Shown piece by piece: positions 1-7,614 of a stretch of 18,691 nt of DNA. The DNA is from an uncultured Clostridia bacterium (GTDB lineage: Bacteria; Bacillota; Clostridia; TANB77; CAG-508). Within the stretch, counting starts at the first letter, position 1; each line of letters opens with the position of its first letter. The position numbers and the translations under genes are program-made. The stretch spans positions 1-18,691 of the forward strand of contig CANRLE010000015.1 of the NCBI GenBank assembly GCA_947631385.1, given 5' to 3'. Under the pieces are notes generated by a model. The model had not been told where the DNA came from and did not search any database. It saw only the letters and a program-made list of their open reading frames with translations.

Positions 1-958
1 GAATAAAAGCAACTAATAAAGGTAAAGTAGAAATAGCAGATTCAAAGTGCTCAATTATTTGTCCAGTAAACATAGCTGAAACCATTAAAACTAGCAACCA
101 CAAAATTCTATTTTTGGCATGCTTAAAAACACTGGTTTTTAGATAAGAATCACCATCATCAGGAGTAATCGCAGCCATTTTTTCAAAGTCTTCTAACGTT
201 TCTTCTTGAATTACATCAATAGCATCATCAATTGTAATAATACCAACAAGTCTATTTTCTTGGTCTACAACAGGTAATGCAACATAATTATATTTATCAA
301 ATATTCTAGTAACTTCTTCTTGGTCTTCTAATGTATTAACTTTCACAACATTTGTATCCATTATATTTCTAATTAATTCATTTCTATCTGCTATTAAAAG
401 ATCTTTTATATCAATTATTCCTAGTAATTTTCTGTCTGTTGTCACAACATAGCAATTATAAACAGTTTCTTTTTTTAAAGCTCTTTGTTTTATATATTTA
501 AAAGCATCATCAACAGTCATGCTCTCTTTTAAGTCAATAAATTCTGTTGTCATAAGTGTTCCTGCAGTATCATCAGGGTATTTCAAAAGCTCATTTATAA
601 TTTTTCTATTTGCAGGTTTTGTATTTGTTAAAATACGTTTTACTACATTTGATGGCATTTCTTCTATTAAGTCAACAGCATCATCCATATAAATTTCATT
701 CATTACATTTTTTATTTCAGCATCTGTTAAACAATTAATTAATTTTTCTTGGTCATCATGGTTTAGCTCTACGAAAACTTCAGCAGCTTTTTCTTTTGAT
801 AAAAGTCTATAAATCATTATTATTTTATCTTCATCTACATTTTCTAAAATATTCGGGAAATCAGCACTATTTATGCTTTGCAGGAATTCACGCAAATCCT
901 TTATTTGTTTGTTTTCAATTAAGTTAGATAATTTTTCAATTATTTGTTCTTGATTCAT
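1..958 (-). CDS. mgtE: Magnesium transporter MgtE (3' end cut off by window edge)
   Basis: Homodimeric inner-membrane Mg2+ channel/transporter gated by its cytosolic domains. I translated about 319 codons from the ATG at 958-956; the rest lies outside the window. Residues 1 to about 130 form the helical MgtE N domain, with the typical 'DDTAGTLMT' junction leading into a CBS pair (about 130-255, e.g. 'GIIDIKDLL', 'GIITIDDAID'). A connecting helix and the first membrane segment (about 285 onward, 'ILWLLVLMVSAMF') follow. The start is set by GGGAGGGG six bases upstream. It has its own sigma-A promoter (1000-1028) right after the terminator of the preceding gene. The leader is under 50 bases, so there is no room for an M-box (ykoK) Mg2+ riboswitch; control is presumably by Mg2+ binding to the protein. 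Family assignment is firm. Confidence 0.95.
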   Translation of the reverse strand, partial: MNQEQIIEKLSNLIENKQIKDLREFLQSINSADFPNILENVDEDKIIMIYRLLSKEKAAEVFVELNHDDQEKLINCLTDAEIKNVMNEIYMDDAVDLIEEMPSNVVKRILTNTKPANRKIINELLKYPDDTAGTLMTTEFIDLKESMTVDDAFKYIKQRALKKETVYNCYVVTTDRKLLGIIDIKDLLIADRNELIRNIMDTNVVKVNTLEDQEEVTRIFDKYNYVALPVVDQENRLVGIITIDDAIDVIQEETLEDFEKMAAITPDDGDSYLKTSVFKHAKNRILWLLVLMVSAMFTGQIIEHFESAISTLPLLVAFI

Positions 959-999
959 TTTAATCCCCTCCCGTTTTTATGTAAATTTCCAACATTTTT

Positions 1000-1028
1000 A
1001 TTATATAACTATTGCCTTATAAAGTCAA
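1000..1028 (-). promoter_or_regulatory. Sigma-A promoter of mgtE
   Basis: On the minus strand TTGACT (1028-1023), a 17-base spacer and TATAAT (1005-1000), about 40 bases before the mgtE start. It begins directly after the upstream terminator hairpin, so mgtE is an independent unit. Confidence 0.8.
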
Positions 1029-1029
1029 T

Positions 1030-1058
1030 AAAAAGATGAGTATTTTACTCATCTTTTT
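1030..1058 (-). terminator. Intrinsic terminator of the sigma/anti-sigma operon
   Basis: Perfect 13-bp stem (1030-1042 with 1046-1058) and a 3-base loop, ending on the minus strand in a run of T. The TAA stop of the upstream gene (1059-1057) overlaps the first arm. Confidence 0.85.
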
Positions 1059-2187
1059 ACGAAAATAAATCCGCTTCTCCTCCAATAATTTCTCCTGTTG
1101 AAGCATCGATATAATAATATTTGCTCATTCCTTCTTTAATATATTTATTCATGTCTTCTCTAAAATCTTGTATTTTTAATCCATGTTCTATTTTTATTTT
1201 CCATACTTTTCTTGTCCTATTTTCTGTTTTATAATATTCTTGTTCTGTTGAATTTTTTGTTATGTCATATAGATTATTTTCAATTTGATATATAAAAGAA
1301 TTCATTTTTTCGATACTTAGTTCTGCGTTAGTATTTGTTATATTATAATTGCTAAATTCCTTTTCTTTATTTTGTGCAATAGTTATAGCTTCTTCTTTAG
1401 ATATAATTAAATCATTTTTTTCATAACTATTGTCTTTGCATACTCTTATTGTATTTAGATACATTTTGTTTTCTGATACTAAAAATGTAATGTCAAGGCT
1501 TTCATATTTATTTGCTATATTTTCATAATATTTATTAAAACTTGCTTGTATCAAATCACTTGATTGGTTTTCAAAATAATAATCATTTATTTTTGTTTCG
1601 GTGAGCTTATACTCATCATTTATTTCTAGTTTTTCATATATATTCGTTGCAATTTTTGATATTTCTTCATTAGATATCTTTTGTGTTGGTAAATGTTTAT
1701 ATTTTAAATCCATGTTTCCAAAGTATTCAAAACTTCCATCTTTTGCATTTAATTGCACCATAAGTCCTTCTTCATATCCTAATTTGGTTTTTATCATGTA
1801 ATAACTTGCTAAGTCGTCATCATATCCTCGTTTTAATTCTATTTTATTGATATTTTGATTTTCATACCCTAATTTGTTTAGTATTTCTATTCCTTTTTCT
1901 TTTGCCTCTTCTTCTGTTATTAATTCTGTTTTTTCCTCTTCTGTTATTTCTGGTGGTGGAAGCTGGTTTGCTATTTCATTATGTGTGTATTTTTGTGGTT
2001 CTTTCCATATTTTTTCATATACTTTTGTTCCTGCAAATACTACTCCTGTACCTAATATTATTCCTGCAATTATTGTTGAAGTTGTTTTTAGTATGTTTTT
2101 TGTTTTATTTTCCATAACTACATCATTCTCCTCTTTAATTTTTGATATAGCTATTTTTAATTTAACTTTATTTTTGTTAAATTCCAT
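1057..2187 (-). CDS. Membrane-anchored PepSY-domain protein, probable anti-sigma/sensor partner of the adjacent ECF sigma factor
   Basis: I place the start at ATG 2187-2185 because TGGAGGT (2201-2195) lies seven bases upstream; the longer ORF (Met at 2202) would start inside that site. The protein is about 376 residues. Residues 1-32 are short, charged and cytosolic; one membrane helix follows (about 33-53, 'TSTIIAGIILGTGVVFAG'), then a large extracytoplasmic part. That part has a Pro/Glu-rich linker, a PepSY-like stretch ('ITEEEAKEKGIEILNKLG') and a second PepSY-like C-terminal end ('YYYIDASTGEIIGG'). The gene begins one base after the sigma stop, so the two are almost certainly translated together. 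A cytosolic N-terminus binding sigma and an outer PepSY sensing domain fits known sigma/anti-sigma pairs of Clostridia. The anti-sigma role is inferred from layout, not from a recognised zinc-binding or RsgI domain. Met25 also has a GAGGAG upstream and is an alternative start. Confidence 0.75.
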   Translation of the reverse strand: MEFNKNKVKLKIAISKIKEENDVVMENKTKNILKTTSTIIAGIILGTGVVFAGTKVYEKIWKEPQKYTHNEIANQLPPPEITEEEKTELITEEEAKEKGIEILNKLGYENQNINKIELKRGYDDDLASYYMIKTKLGYEEGLMVQLNAKDGSFEYFGNMDLKYKHLPTQKISNEEISKIATNIYEKLEINDEYKLTETKINDYYFENQSSDLIQASFNKYYENIANKYESLDITFLVSENKMYLNTIRVCKDNSYEKNDLIISKEEAITIAQNKEKEFSNYNITNTNAELSIEKMNSFIYQIENNLYDITKNSTEQEYYKTENRTRKVWKIKIEHGLKIQDFREDMNKYIKEGMSKYYYIDASTGEIIGGEADLFS

Positions 2188-2188
2188 T

Positions 2189-2698
2189 TTAAATACCTCC
2201 ATCTTTTAATTCTCGTTTTATTTTCTTTCGTATTCTATGCAGTCTTGTTTTTACGTTTAGTTCAGACATATTTAATATTTTAGCTATATCTTTGATTGTT
2301 CTGGATGAATAATAAAATAGATTTACTATTTGTATGTCAATTTCTTTTAATCCTTTTATTTTTTGCTCTAAGTCATATATTAGTTCTCTATCATTTTCAT
2401 ACATGTTTATATTGCTGATTGGGTCGTTTTCATAATCATCGATATTATAAAATGTTTTATTTTTTCTGTATTTTTCTTTTATTAAGTGTCTTGCTATTCC
2501 GGCTAAGTATGATTTTAATGATATGTTTATATTAAGTCTATTCCTATTTTTCCATAGTATAAAAAATGTGTCTGCAAATATTTCTTCTTTGTCTTCAAAT
2601 GTTAATGTGCTGTCTGTTCCGTTTTTTATTACTGTGGTGATGTATGGCGCAAATTCTTCTATTATTTTGTCTAAGTCTATTTCATTATTTTTTGTCAT
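2189..2698 (-). CDS. ECF-type RNA polymerase sigma factor
   Basis: About 169 residues, the usual ECF size. I start at ATG 2698-2696 (MTKNNEIDLDK), preceded by AAGGAG about 12 bases away; a longer in-frame extension upstream encodes an unrelated hydrophobic stretch that includes the promoter and is rejected. Region 2 spans about residues 11-85, including 'EEIFADTFFILWKN' and 'SLKSYLAGIARHL', the core- and -10-binding part. Region 4 spans about 115-165 ('RTIKDIAKILNMSELNVKTR'), the helix-turn-helix for -35 recognition. Region 3 is missing, as expected for this class. The next gene is a membrane PepSY protein, the likely anti-sigma. An ECF-like promoter lies upstream, suggesting autoregulation. 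The signal sensed is unknown. Confidence 0.92.
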   Translation of the reverse strand: MTKNNEIDLDKIIEEFAPYITTVIKNGTDSTLTFEDKEEIFADTFFILWKNRNRLNINISLKSYLAGIARHLIKEKYRKNKTFYNIDDYENDPISNINMYENDRELIYDLEQKIKGLKEIDIQIVNLFYYSSRTIKDIAKILNMSELNVKTRLHRIRKKIKRELKDGGI

Positions 2699-2735
2699 TA
2701 ATTTTATATTCTCCTTTATAAGATATCTTACATTT

Positions 2736-2767
2736 ATATAGTGTCTTTTAAATGTGAAAAGGTTACA
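2736..2767 (-). promoter_or_regulatory. Candidate ECF-type autoregulated promoter
   Basis: The minus strand carries TGTAACCTTTT (2767-2757), then 11 bases, then GACACTATA (2745-2737). The first block resembles the -35 element (GTAACNTTTT) seen for a group of Firmicute ECF sigma factors; the -10 half matches the usual CGTC less well. Its position about 40 bases before the sigma start fits autoregulation. Confidence 0.5.
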
Positions 2768-2827
2768 TTTTATATTAAATTTTTTTGAAAAAATTGCAAC
2801 AAAAATTAGTATAATAATTATATAATA

Positions 2828-2857
2828 TTTACTAAAACACATTCTTTGTGTTATAAT
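2828..2857 (+). promoter_or_regulatory. Sigma-A promoter of the ttcA-like gene
   Basis: TTTACT (2828-2833), an 18-base spacer and TATAAT (2852-2857), with an extended -10 TG at 2849-2850. It lies about 25 bases before the ATG at 2883 and diverges from the sigma operon. Confidence 0.65.
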
Positions 2858-2882
2858 AAAAAAAATTGAATGGGTGGTAAAA

Positions 2883-3614
2883 ATGCAAAGAATATTAAGT
2901 TCGATGAGAAAAGCAATTGAAGCATATAAAATGATTGAAGAAGGAGATAAAATTGCAATATGTTTATCTGGAGGAAAAGACTCTATTACAATGTTGCATG
3001 CTTTTAAAGCATTGCAAAGATTTTATCCTAAAAAATTTGACATAATTGCTGTTAGTGTAAATCCTGGCTTTGATTTTTTTGATACAAATTTTTTACACAA
3101 TATATGTGATGATTTGGATATTCCTCTATTTATTGAAAAAAGTAATGCCAAAGAAATTGTCTTTGATATTAGAAAAGAAAAAAATCCTTGTTCTTTGTGT
3201 GCTAACTTACGCAGAGGTGTAATTAATTCAATTGCTATAAGAGAAGGTTGTAATAAAATTGCTTTGGGTCATAATCAAGATGATGTTTTGGAAACTTTTT
3301 TGTTAAATTTACTTTACACAGGTAGTATTAATACTTTTTCTCCTATGAGTTATATGGATAGGTCTAAGATTACTCTTATACGTCCTTTAATATTTACCCC
3401 TGAAAAGGAAACAAAAAGATTTATAAAGAAAAATAATTTATCTGTCATGCCAAAAGTCTGCCCAATGGATGGTTTTTCTAAAAGAGAAGATATGAAGAAT
3501 TTAATTTTTTCGCTATCAAAAAATATACCTATGTTGCGTGCAAATTTATTTGGTGCTATACAAAGAAATTTAAAAGATTGGAAAATAGAAGAAGGGGCCC
3601 ATAATGATTTATAG
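2883..3614 (+). CDS. TtcA-like tRNA 2-thiocytidine biosynthesis protein
   Basis: Cytosolic PP-loop ATPase of the TtcA/TtuA/TilS superfamily, about 243 residues. TtcA proteins activate a tRNA base with ATP and transfer sulfur through a [4Fe-4S] cluster. Visible: PP-loop SGGKDS (29-34), C103-S-L-C106, the 'GHNQDD' motif (129-134) and C192. The CXXC plus a later Cys matches the three cluster ligands of TtcA. The start is ATG 2883, since GGTGGT is five bases upstream; the GTG three codons earlier overlaps that site. It has its own promoter and converges on phosphoglucomutase, overlapping it by 6 bases. Other members of the family modify U54 or other positions, so the exact tRNA target is not settled by sequence alone. 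Confidence 0.85.
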   Translation: MQRILSSMRKAIEAYKMIEEGDKIAICLSGGKDSITMLHAFKALQRFYPKKFDIIAVSVNPGFDFFDTNFLHNICDDLDIPLFIEKSNAKEIVFDIRKEKNPCSLCANLRRGVINSIAIREGCNKIALGHNQDDVLETFLLNLLYTGSINTFSPMSYMDRSKITLIRPLIFTPEKETKRFIKKNNLSVMPKVCPMDGFSKREDMKNLIFSLSKNIPMLRANLFGAIQRNLKDWKIEEGAHNDL

Positions 3615-3628
3615 GGCTCCTTCTTCTA
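3586..3628. terminator. Hairpin shared by the overlapping 3' ends of ttcA-like and pgm
   Basis: Fifteen-base arms 3586-3600 and 3614-3628 pair with one G-T wobble around a 13-base loop that holds both stop codons. TTTT follows on the minus strand; the plus side lacks a clear T run. The hairpin lies wholly inside coding sequence of both genes, so both proteins end in the same residues (EEGA). Confidence 0.65.
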
Positions 3629-5345
3629 CTATCTTCAACATAGCATTTTTTAATTCTTCTATTTTTTGATTTGATATGTCTTCATTTTCTGCTTTTATTC
3701 CCATATACAATTTAATTTTAGGTTCTGTGCCAGAAGGTCTTATACAACACCAAGCATCATTTTCTAGTTCATAATATAATACATTGGATTTTGGTAAATT
3801 AGTTTTTGTAATTTCTCCTGTTTTTAAGTTTTTAACTATATCCTTTTCTACATCTTTAAATGTTAACACTTGATAGTTTCCTATTTTTGTTATATCAGTA
3901 TTCCTCATTTTAGTCATCATATTTTTGATTTCTTCTGCCCCTTGTACTCCTTCTCTTACAATTGATACTTGTGCTTCTTTATAATATCCATATTTTTCAT
4001 AAATATCAATCATGGCATCCCACAATGTTTTTCCTTGTGCTTGATAATAACATGCCGCTTCGCAAAGAGCCATAACTGCTGCTATTCCGTCTTTATCTCG
4101 TGCATAATCTCCAATTAAGCAACCATAACTTTCTTCATAGCCAAATACATATGTTTTATCATGATTTTCTTCAGCTTTTTTCATTACTTTACCAATGTTT
4201 TTGAATCCAGTAAGAACTTCTATACATTCCAAGTTATAGTATTTAGCTATTGCTTTTGCTAGGTTAGAAGAAACTATCGTAGAAATTAGCATTCCATTTT
4301 TAGGTAATATTCCTTTTTCTTTCATTTGCGAAATTCGATATTCTGCAATTAGTAATGCTGACATATTTCCTGTGTATTCTTTATATTCTCCTGTTTTTTT
4401 GTCTTTCGCAAAGATTCCTAAACGGTCTGCATCTGGATCTGTTGCTAAAACTACATCGGCATCAACTTTATGTGCTAGCTCTAGTGCTAATTTGAATGCT
4501 CTTTTGTCCTCTGGATTAGGATAATCAACAGTTGGAAAGTTTCCATCAGGTTCACTTTGCTCTGGTACTACATATACATTTTCTAGTCCTAATTCTTTTA
4601 GTAATCTTTCTGCTATTGTGTTTCCTGTTCCATGTAATGGTGTGTAAACAACTTTTAATTTTTTTCCTTGTTCTCTCATAATTTCTGGGTTTAATATCGC
4701 ATTTTTTAAAACAGATAGATATTTGTCATCTATTTCTGTTCCTATTATTTTTAATAACCCTTTTTCTATGGCTTCTTCTTTTGATATTTCTTTAATGTCA
4801 CTATATTTTTCAACAGCTCTTACACAGTTAATGATATCTTTATCTCGTGGCTCTACAATTTGCGCTCCGTCATCCCAATATACTTTATATCCATTATATT
4901 TTGGAGGATTATGACTGGCTGTAATCATTACTCCTGCTGTGCATCCTAAGTTTCTTACTGTAAAAGATAATTCTGGTACTGGTCTTAAGTTTTCAAATAA
5001 GTATGCTTTTATACCGTTAGCACATAGAATAAGTGCTGTTTGTAAGCTGAATTCTTTTGACATTTTTCTGGAGTCGTAACTAATTGCTACTCCTTTATTT
5101 TGTGTCCCTTGTTCTAAAATATAATTTGCTAGTCCTTGCGTCGCTTTTCCTACTGTGTATTTGTTCATTCTATTTGTTCCTGCTCCTATGACTCCTCTTA
5201 GTCCAGCAGTTCCAAATTCTAATTCTTTATAAAATCTATCTTCTATTTCTTCTTTATTTTCTTTGATTTCTAATAATTCTTTTTTAGTTTCTTCATCGAA
5301 TTCTGGGCTTTCACACCATTTTTTATATTCTTCTAAATAATTCAT
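3609..5345 (-). CDS. pgcA: Alpha-phosphoglucomutase (phosphohexomutase family)
   Basis: Cytosolic enzyme interconverting glucose-1-phosphate and glucose-6-phosphate through a phosphoserine, feeding UDP-glucose and cell-envelope or glycolipid synthesis. It has 578 residues, the usual length for the PgcA/YhxB type. The catalytic loop is 'TASHNPPKYNG' with Ser144; the metal-binding loop is DPDADR (303-308); a sugar-specificity loop contains 'GYEESYG'; the phosphate-binding loop 'RPSGTEPK' begins near residue 536. The start is ATG 5345, with AAGGAG at ideal distance. The upstream DUF1858 gene lies in the same direction, 66 bases away across a strong hairpin. The 3' end overlaps the convergent ttcA-like gene. 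Some relatives act on mannose phosphates as well; length and motifs favour glucose. All key residues are present. Confidence 0.92.
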   Translation of the reverse strand: MNYLEEYKKWCESPEFDEETKKELLEIKENKEEIEDRFYKELEFGTAGLRGVIGAGTNRMNKYTVGKATQGLANYILEQGTQNKGVAISYDSRKMSKEFSLQTALILCANGIKAYLFENLRPVPELSFTVRNLGCTAGVMITASHNPPKYNGYKVYWDDGAQIVEPRDKDIINCVRAVEKYSDIKEISKEEAIEKGLLKIIGTEIDDKYLSVLKNAILNPEIMREQGKKLKVVYTPLHGTGNTIAERLLKELGLENVYVVPEQSEPDGNFPTVDYPNPEDKRAFKLALELAHKVDADVVLATDPDADRLGIFAKDKKTGEYKEYTGNMSALLIAEYRISQMKEKGILPKNGMLISTIVSSNLAKAIAKYYNLECIEVLTGFKNIGKVMKKAEENHDKTYVFGYEESYGCLIGDYARDKDGIAAVMALCEAACYYQAQGKTLWDAMIDIYEKYGYYKEAQVSIVREGVQGAEEIKNMMTKMRNTDITKIGNYQVLTFKDVEKDIVKNLKTGEITKTNLPKSNVLYYELENDAWCCIRPSGTEPKIKLYMGIKAENEDISNQKIEELKNAMLKIVEEGAL

Positions 5346-5368
5346 TGGCTTTCTCCTTTTCTATGTGC

Positions 5369-5407
5369 GGATTTGGGGCGAGGATTTTGGGGCCGTCCCC
5401 AAATCCT
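5369..5407. repeat. GC-rich double palindrome between DUF1858 gene and pgm (REP-like or terminator)
   Basis: Two nested alternatives share one arm: GGATTTGGGG (5369-5378) pairs perfectly with CCCCAAATCC (5397-5406), and the inner copy AGGATTTTGGGG (5381-5392) pairs with the same arm (5397-5407) with one bulged base and a CCGT loop. No T run follows on either strand, so simple termination is not clear. The minus-strand core GGGGACGG recalls REP-type repeats of Firmicutes. Confidence 0.5.
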
Positions 5408-5411
5408 TTAA

Positions 5412-5597
5412 TTATGCATTTAATTTTTCTAAAATTTCTTCTACATCAATGCCATGTACGTCGCAAGCTTCTTGTAGTGTTTCCATTTGAGATGCTGGAC
5501 ATCCTAAGCAATGCATACCAGCGTCCAATAAAATTTCAGCTTTCTCTGGTGCTTTTTCTAAAACTTCTCCTATTCTTGTATCTTTATTAAAATTCAT
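5412..5597 (-). CDS. DUF1858 domain protein (hybrid-cluster-associated redox disulfide type)
   Basis: A complete 61-residue protein with a perfect AGGAGGG ribosome site. The whole length is one DUF1858 domain: 'TRIGEVLEKAPEKAEILLDAG' runs into the redox pair C30-L-G-C33 ('MHCLGCPAS'), followed by 'TLQEACDVHGID'. The family (also described as hybrid-cluster-protein-associated disulfide domain) is thought to act in small cytosolic redox or metal chemistry; no reaction is established. It precedes pgm in the same direction and may share its transcript. Assignment to the family is firm, function is not. Confidence 0.88.
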   Translation of the reverse strand: MNFNKDTRIGEVLEKAPEKAEILLDAGMHCLGCPASQMETLQEACDVHGIDVEEILEKLNA

Positions 5598-5680
5598 TAA
5601 AATCCCTCCTATCTAATTTTGGCATGTTTGCTATATATCGCAAAGTCAACCATATTTTAGCATATTTTTTTAAAAAAGTA

Positions 5681-5709
5681 TAGACAAATCGAAAAAAATA
5701 TTGTATGAT
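5681..5709 (+). promoter_or_regulatory. Sigma-A promoter of the secretion-like operon
   Basis: TAGACA (5681-5686), a 17-base spacer and TATGAT (5704-5709), just before the first small ORF. It faces away from the DUF1858 gene. Confidence 0.7.
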
Positions 5710-5739
5710 GTACAAAACTTAAGAAAGGTGGTGACATTT

Positions 5740-5880
5740 ATTAAATTAATCGATTTATTCTTTCTTACTTTTATTATCTATCTTTTTATCACTTTGTATT
5801 CACTTTATACATTTTTTGATATCATCTTTTTCCATAATAAGCAAGGTTCTAAGTTAAAAATCAAAAAAAATTCATTCTAA
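5740..5880 (+). CDS. Tiny membrane protein opening the secretion-like operon
   Basis: An open frame of about 46 residues with no ATG. AAAGGTGG (5724-5731) lies eight bases before ATT 5740, which I take as the start; GTG at 5731 is in frame but overlaps the ribosome site. The product begins 'IKLIDLFFLTFIIYLF', one strong membrane helix, and ends in a basic tail ('KQGSKLKIKKNSF'), so a single-pass protein with a positive C-terminus is likely. It sits 15 bases before the next gene and directly after the operon promoter, which supports its being real. I do not recognise a family. It may be an accessory subunit of the secretion-like complex, or a leader peptide. Confidence 0.5.
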   Translation: MKLIDLFFLTFIIYLFITLYSLYTFFDIIFFHNKQGSKLKIKKNSF

Positions 5881-5895
5881 AAAGGAGGTTTTCGT

Positions 5896-7614
5896 ATTCT
5901 AAAAAGATATTTGAAAGAATCTATTTTTCTGTTCTTATTTCTTCTTTGTTCTAGTTATGTTACCTTTTATTTCTTTTTTCCTATCTTCACTGCTAATGAA
6001 ATTATTATTACTTATGGAATTCATCCATTTGATATTTGTTCAAAAAATCCTCAGTTATGGGAAGCGTTAAAGGTTCTGTATATCATATGTTTTATCTTTT
6101 CTAATTTCGTTGTGGGTCATTCTATATATACTAGAGTTCTAATGCATTTTTCATTCTTTAAAAAATCGTCATCTACTCAAAAAGTTGGTCAGTCTTTTTC
6201 TTCTAATAAAGATGATTTATCTTTGTTAATTGGAAAAAATATGGCAAATCAAAATATTTTTCTTCCTGAATCTGGTCTTTATCAAAACTTTCTTATTACT
6301 GGAACAATTGGCTCTGGCAAAACTTCTAGCGCAATGTACCCATTTACTAGGCAATTATTAGAGTTTAATCATTTGCACCCAGATAAGAAAATAGGCATGT
6401 TAATTTTGGATGTGAAAGGTAATTATTATCAGCAAGTTATAAAATATGCTAAGCAATACAATTTAGAAAAAGACTTAATTGTTATTTCTTTAAAGTCTAA
6501 TGTTTATTATAATCCTTTACATAAACCAAACTTGAAACCTCAAGTGCTAGCGAATCGCTTGAAAACTATACTTTTGCTTTTTTCTGAAAATAATACTGAA
6601 TCATATTGGCTTGATAAGGCTGAAGAAATTTTAACAGAATGTATAAAGTTGTGCAGGCTCTATAATCATAATTATGTTACCTTTTTAGAGATTCACAAAC
6701 TGATTACTATACCTGATTATTATAAAGAAAAAATAACTACTCTAAGGAATTTATTTATTGCTTCTAAGTTTTCTCATTCTCAAATTTATGAATTGAATTC
6801 AAGTTTAAATTTTTTTCAAAAGGAATTTGAAAATTTAGATGCCCGTACAAAGGGAATTTTAGTCTCTGAAATCACTAGAATTACAAATCCTTTTGTAAGC
6901 GATTTTGATGTTATGTCTACTTTTTGTGCTCCTATAGAGAAGCTTTCTTTCACTGGTTTTCATGATGTTATTCAACAAGGAAAAATTGTCGTTTTGAACA
7001 TGAACATTTCTGAGTATAATATTCTTTCTAAAATTATTGCGGCTTATCTAAAGTTAGATTTTCAAACTGAAGTTATTTCAAATTTATCGACATCATCAAG
7101 TAGAACCTCTGCTTTTATTTGTGACGAATATGATAAATATGTAACCAAATCAGACAGTGAATTTTTTTCATTGAGTAGAGAAGCAAAATGTATTAATATT
7201 GTTAGCACACAAAGCTATTCATCTTTAAAAGCTACATTAAAAGATGAAGCTCAAGTTAAAGTTATTATTCAAAATTTGATTAACAAAATTTGGTTTAGAA
7301 CAGATGATATTTTTACTATCGAAGAAGCTCAAAAGCAGTTAGGTAAAGAAGAAAAAGAAAGAACATCGAAAAGCATTTCTGAAAGTGCTAAACAAACTCA
7401 TTTTAGCTATATTACTAATACTTTAAATTCAGAGGGGTCTAATATTTCCGAAACTTATAGTTCTTATTTACAAAATGATTATATATTTGAAAGTAATTTC
7501 TTTACACAAAATTTAGAAACTTTTTCTGCACTTGCATTTTTATCTAATGGAAATAAAATTTATCCCCCTCAAAAACTACAAATGTTACCTTATTTTAAGA
7601 AAGGAGGAATTTAA
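5896..7614 (+). CDS. VirD4/TraG-like type IV secretion coupling ATPase
   Basis: Membrane-anchored hexameric ATPase of the type that couples substrates to a type IV secretion channel. Two N-terminal membrane helices (about residues 10-30 and 55-77) precede a cytosolic ATPase domain. Walker A is 'GTIGSGKTS' (about 136-144) and Walker B is 'AFICDEYDKY' (Asp about 410). The 'VSTQSYSSL' and 'NKIWFRTDD' stretches match the conserved C-terminal part of the VirD4/TraG family. GGAGG (5884-5888) lies seven bases before ATT 5896, which I take as the start (572 residues); the TTG at 5911 is too far from it. The stop overlaps the next ATG (TAATG). No VirB4 gene follows, so either this is the only motor of the complex or VirB4 is encoded elsewhere. 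The substrate could be DNA or protein. Confidence 0.85.
   Translation: MLKRYLKESIFLFLFLLCSSYVTFYFFFPIFTANEIIITYGIHPFDICSKNPQLWEALKVLYIICFIFSNFVVGHSIYTRVLMHFSFFKKSSSTQKVGQSFSSNKDDLSLLIGKNMANQNIFLPESGLYQNFLITGTIGSGKTSSAMYPFTRQLLEFNHLHPDKKIGMLILDVKGNYYQQVIKYAKQYNLEKDLIVISLKSNVYYNPLHKPNLKPQVLANRLKTILLLFSENNTESYWLDKAEEILTECIKLCRLYNHNYVTFLEIHKLITIPDYYKEKITTLRNLFIASKFSHSQIYELNSSLNFFQKEFENLDARTKGILVSEITRITNPFVSDFDVMSTFCAPIEKLSFTGFHDVIQQGKIVVLNMNISEYNILSKIIAAYLKLDFQTEVISNLSTSSSRTSAFICDEYDKYVTKSDSEFFSLSREAKCINIVSTQSYSSLKATLKDEAQVKVIIQNLINKIWFRTDDIFTIEEAQKQLGKEEKERTSKSISESAKQTHFSYITNTLNSEGSNISETYSSYLQNDYIFESNFFTQNLETFSALAFLSNGNKIYPPQKLQMLPYFKKGGI

Noticed and set aside
959..1029. M-box Mg2+ riboswitch before mgtE
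   Set aside because: The leader from promoter to start is under 50 bases, too short for the riboswitch.
2699..2842. N-terminal extension of the sigma factor (48 extra residues)
   Set aside because: It is hydrophobic, unlike the family, covers the likely promoter, and an internal ATG with AAGGAG gives a normal-length protein.
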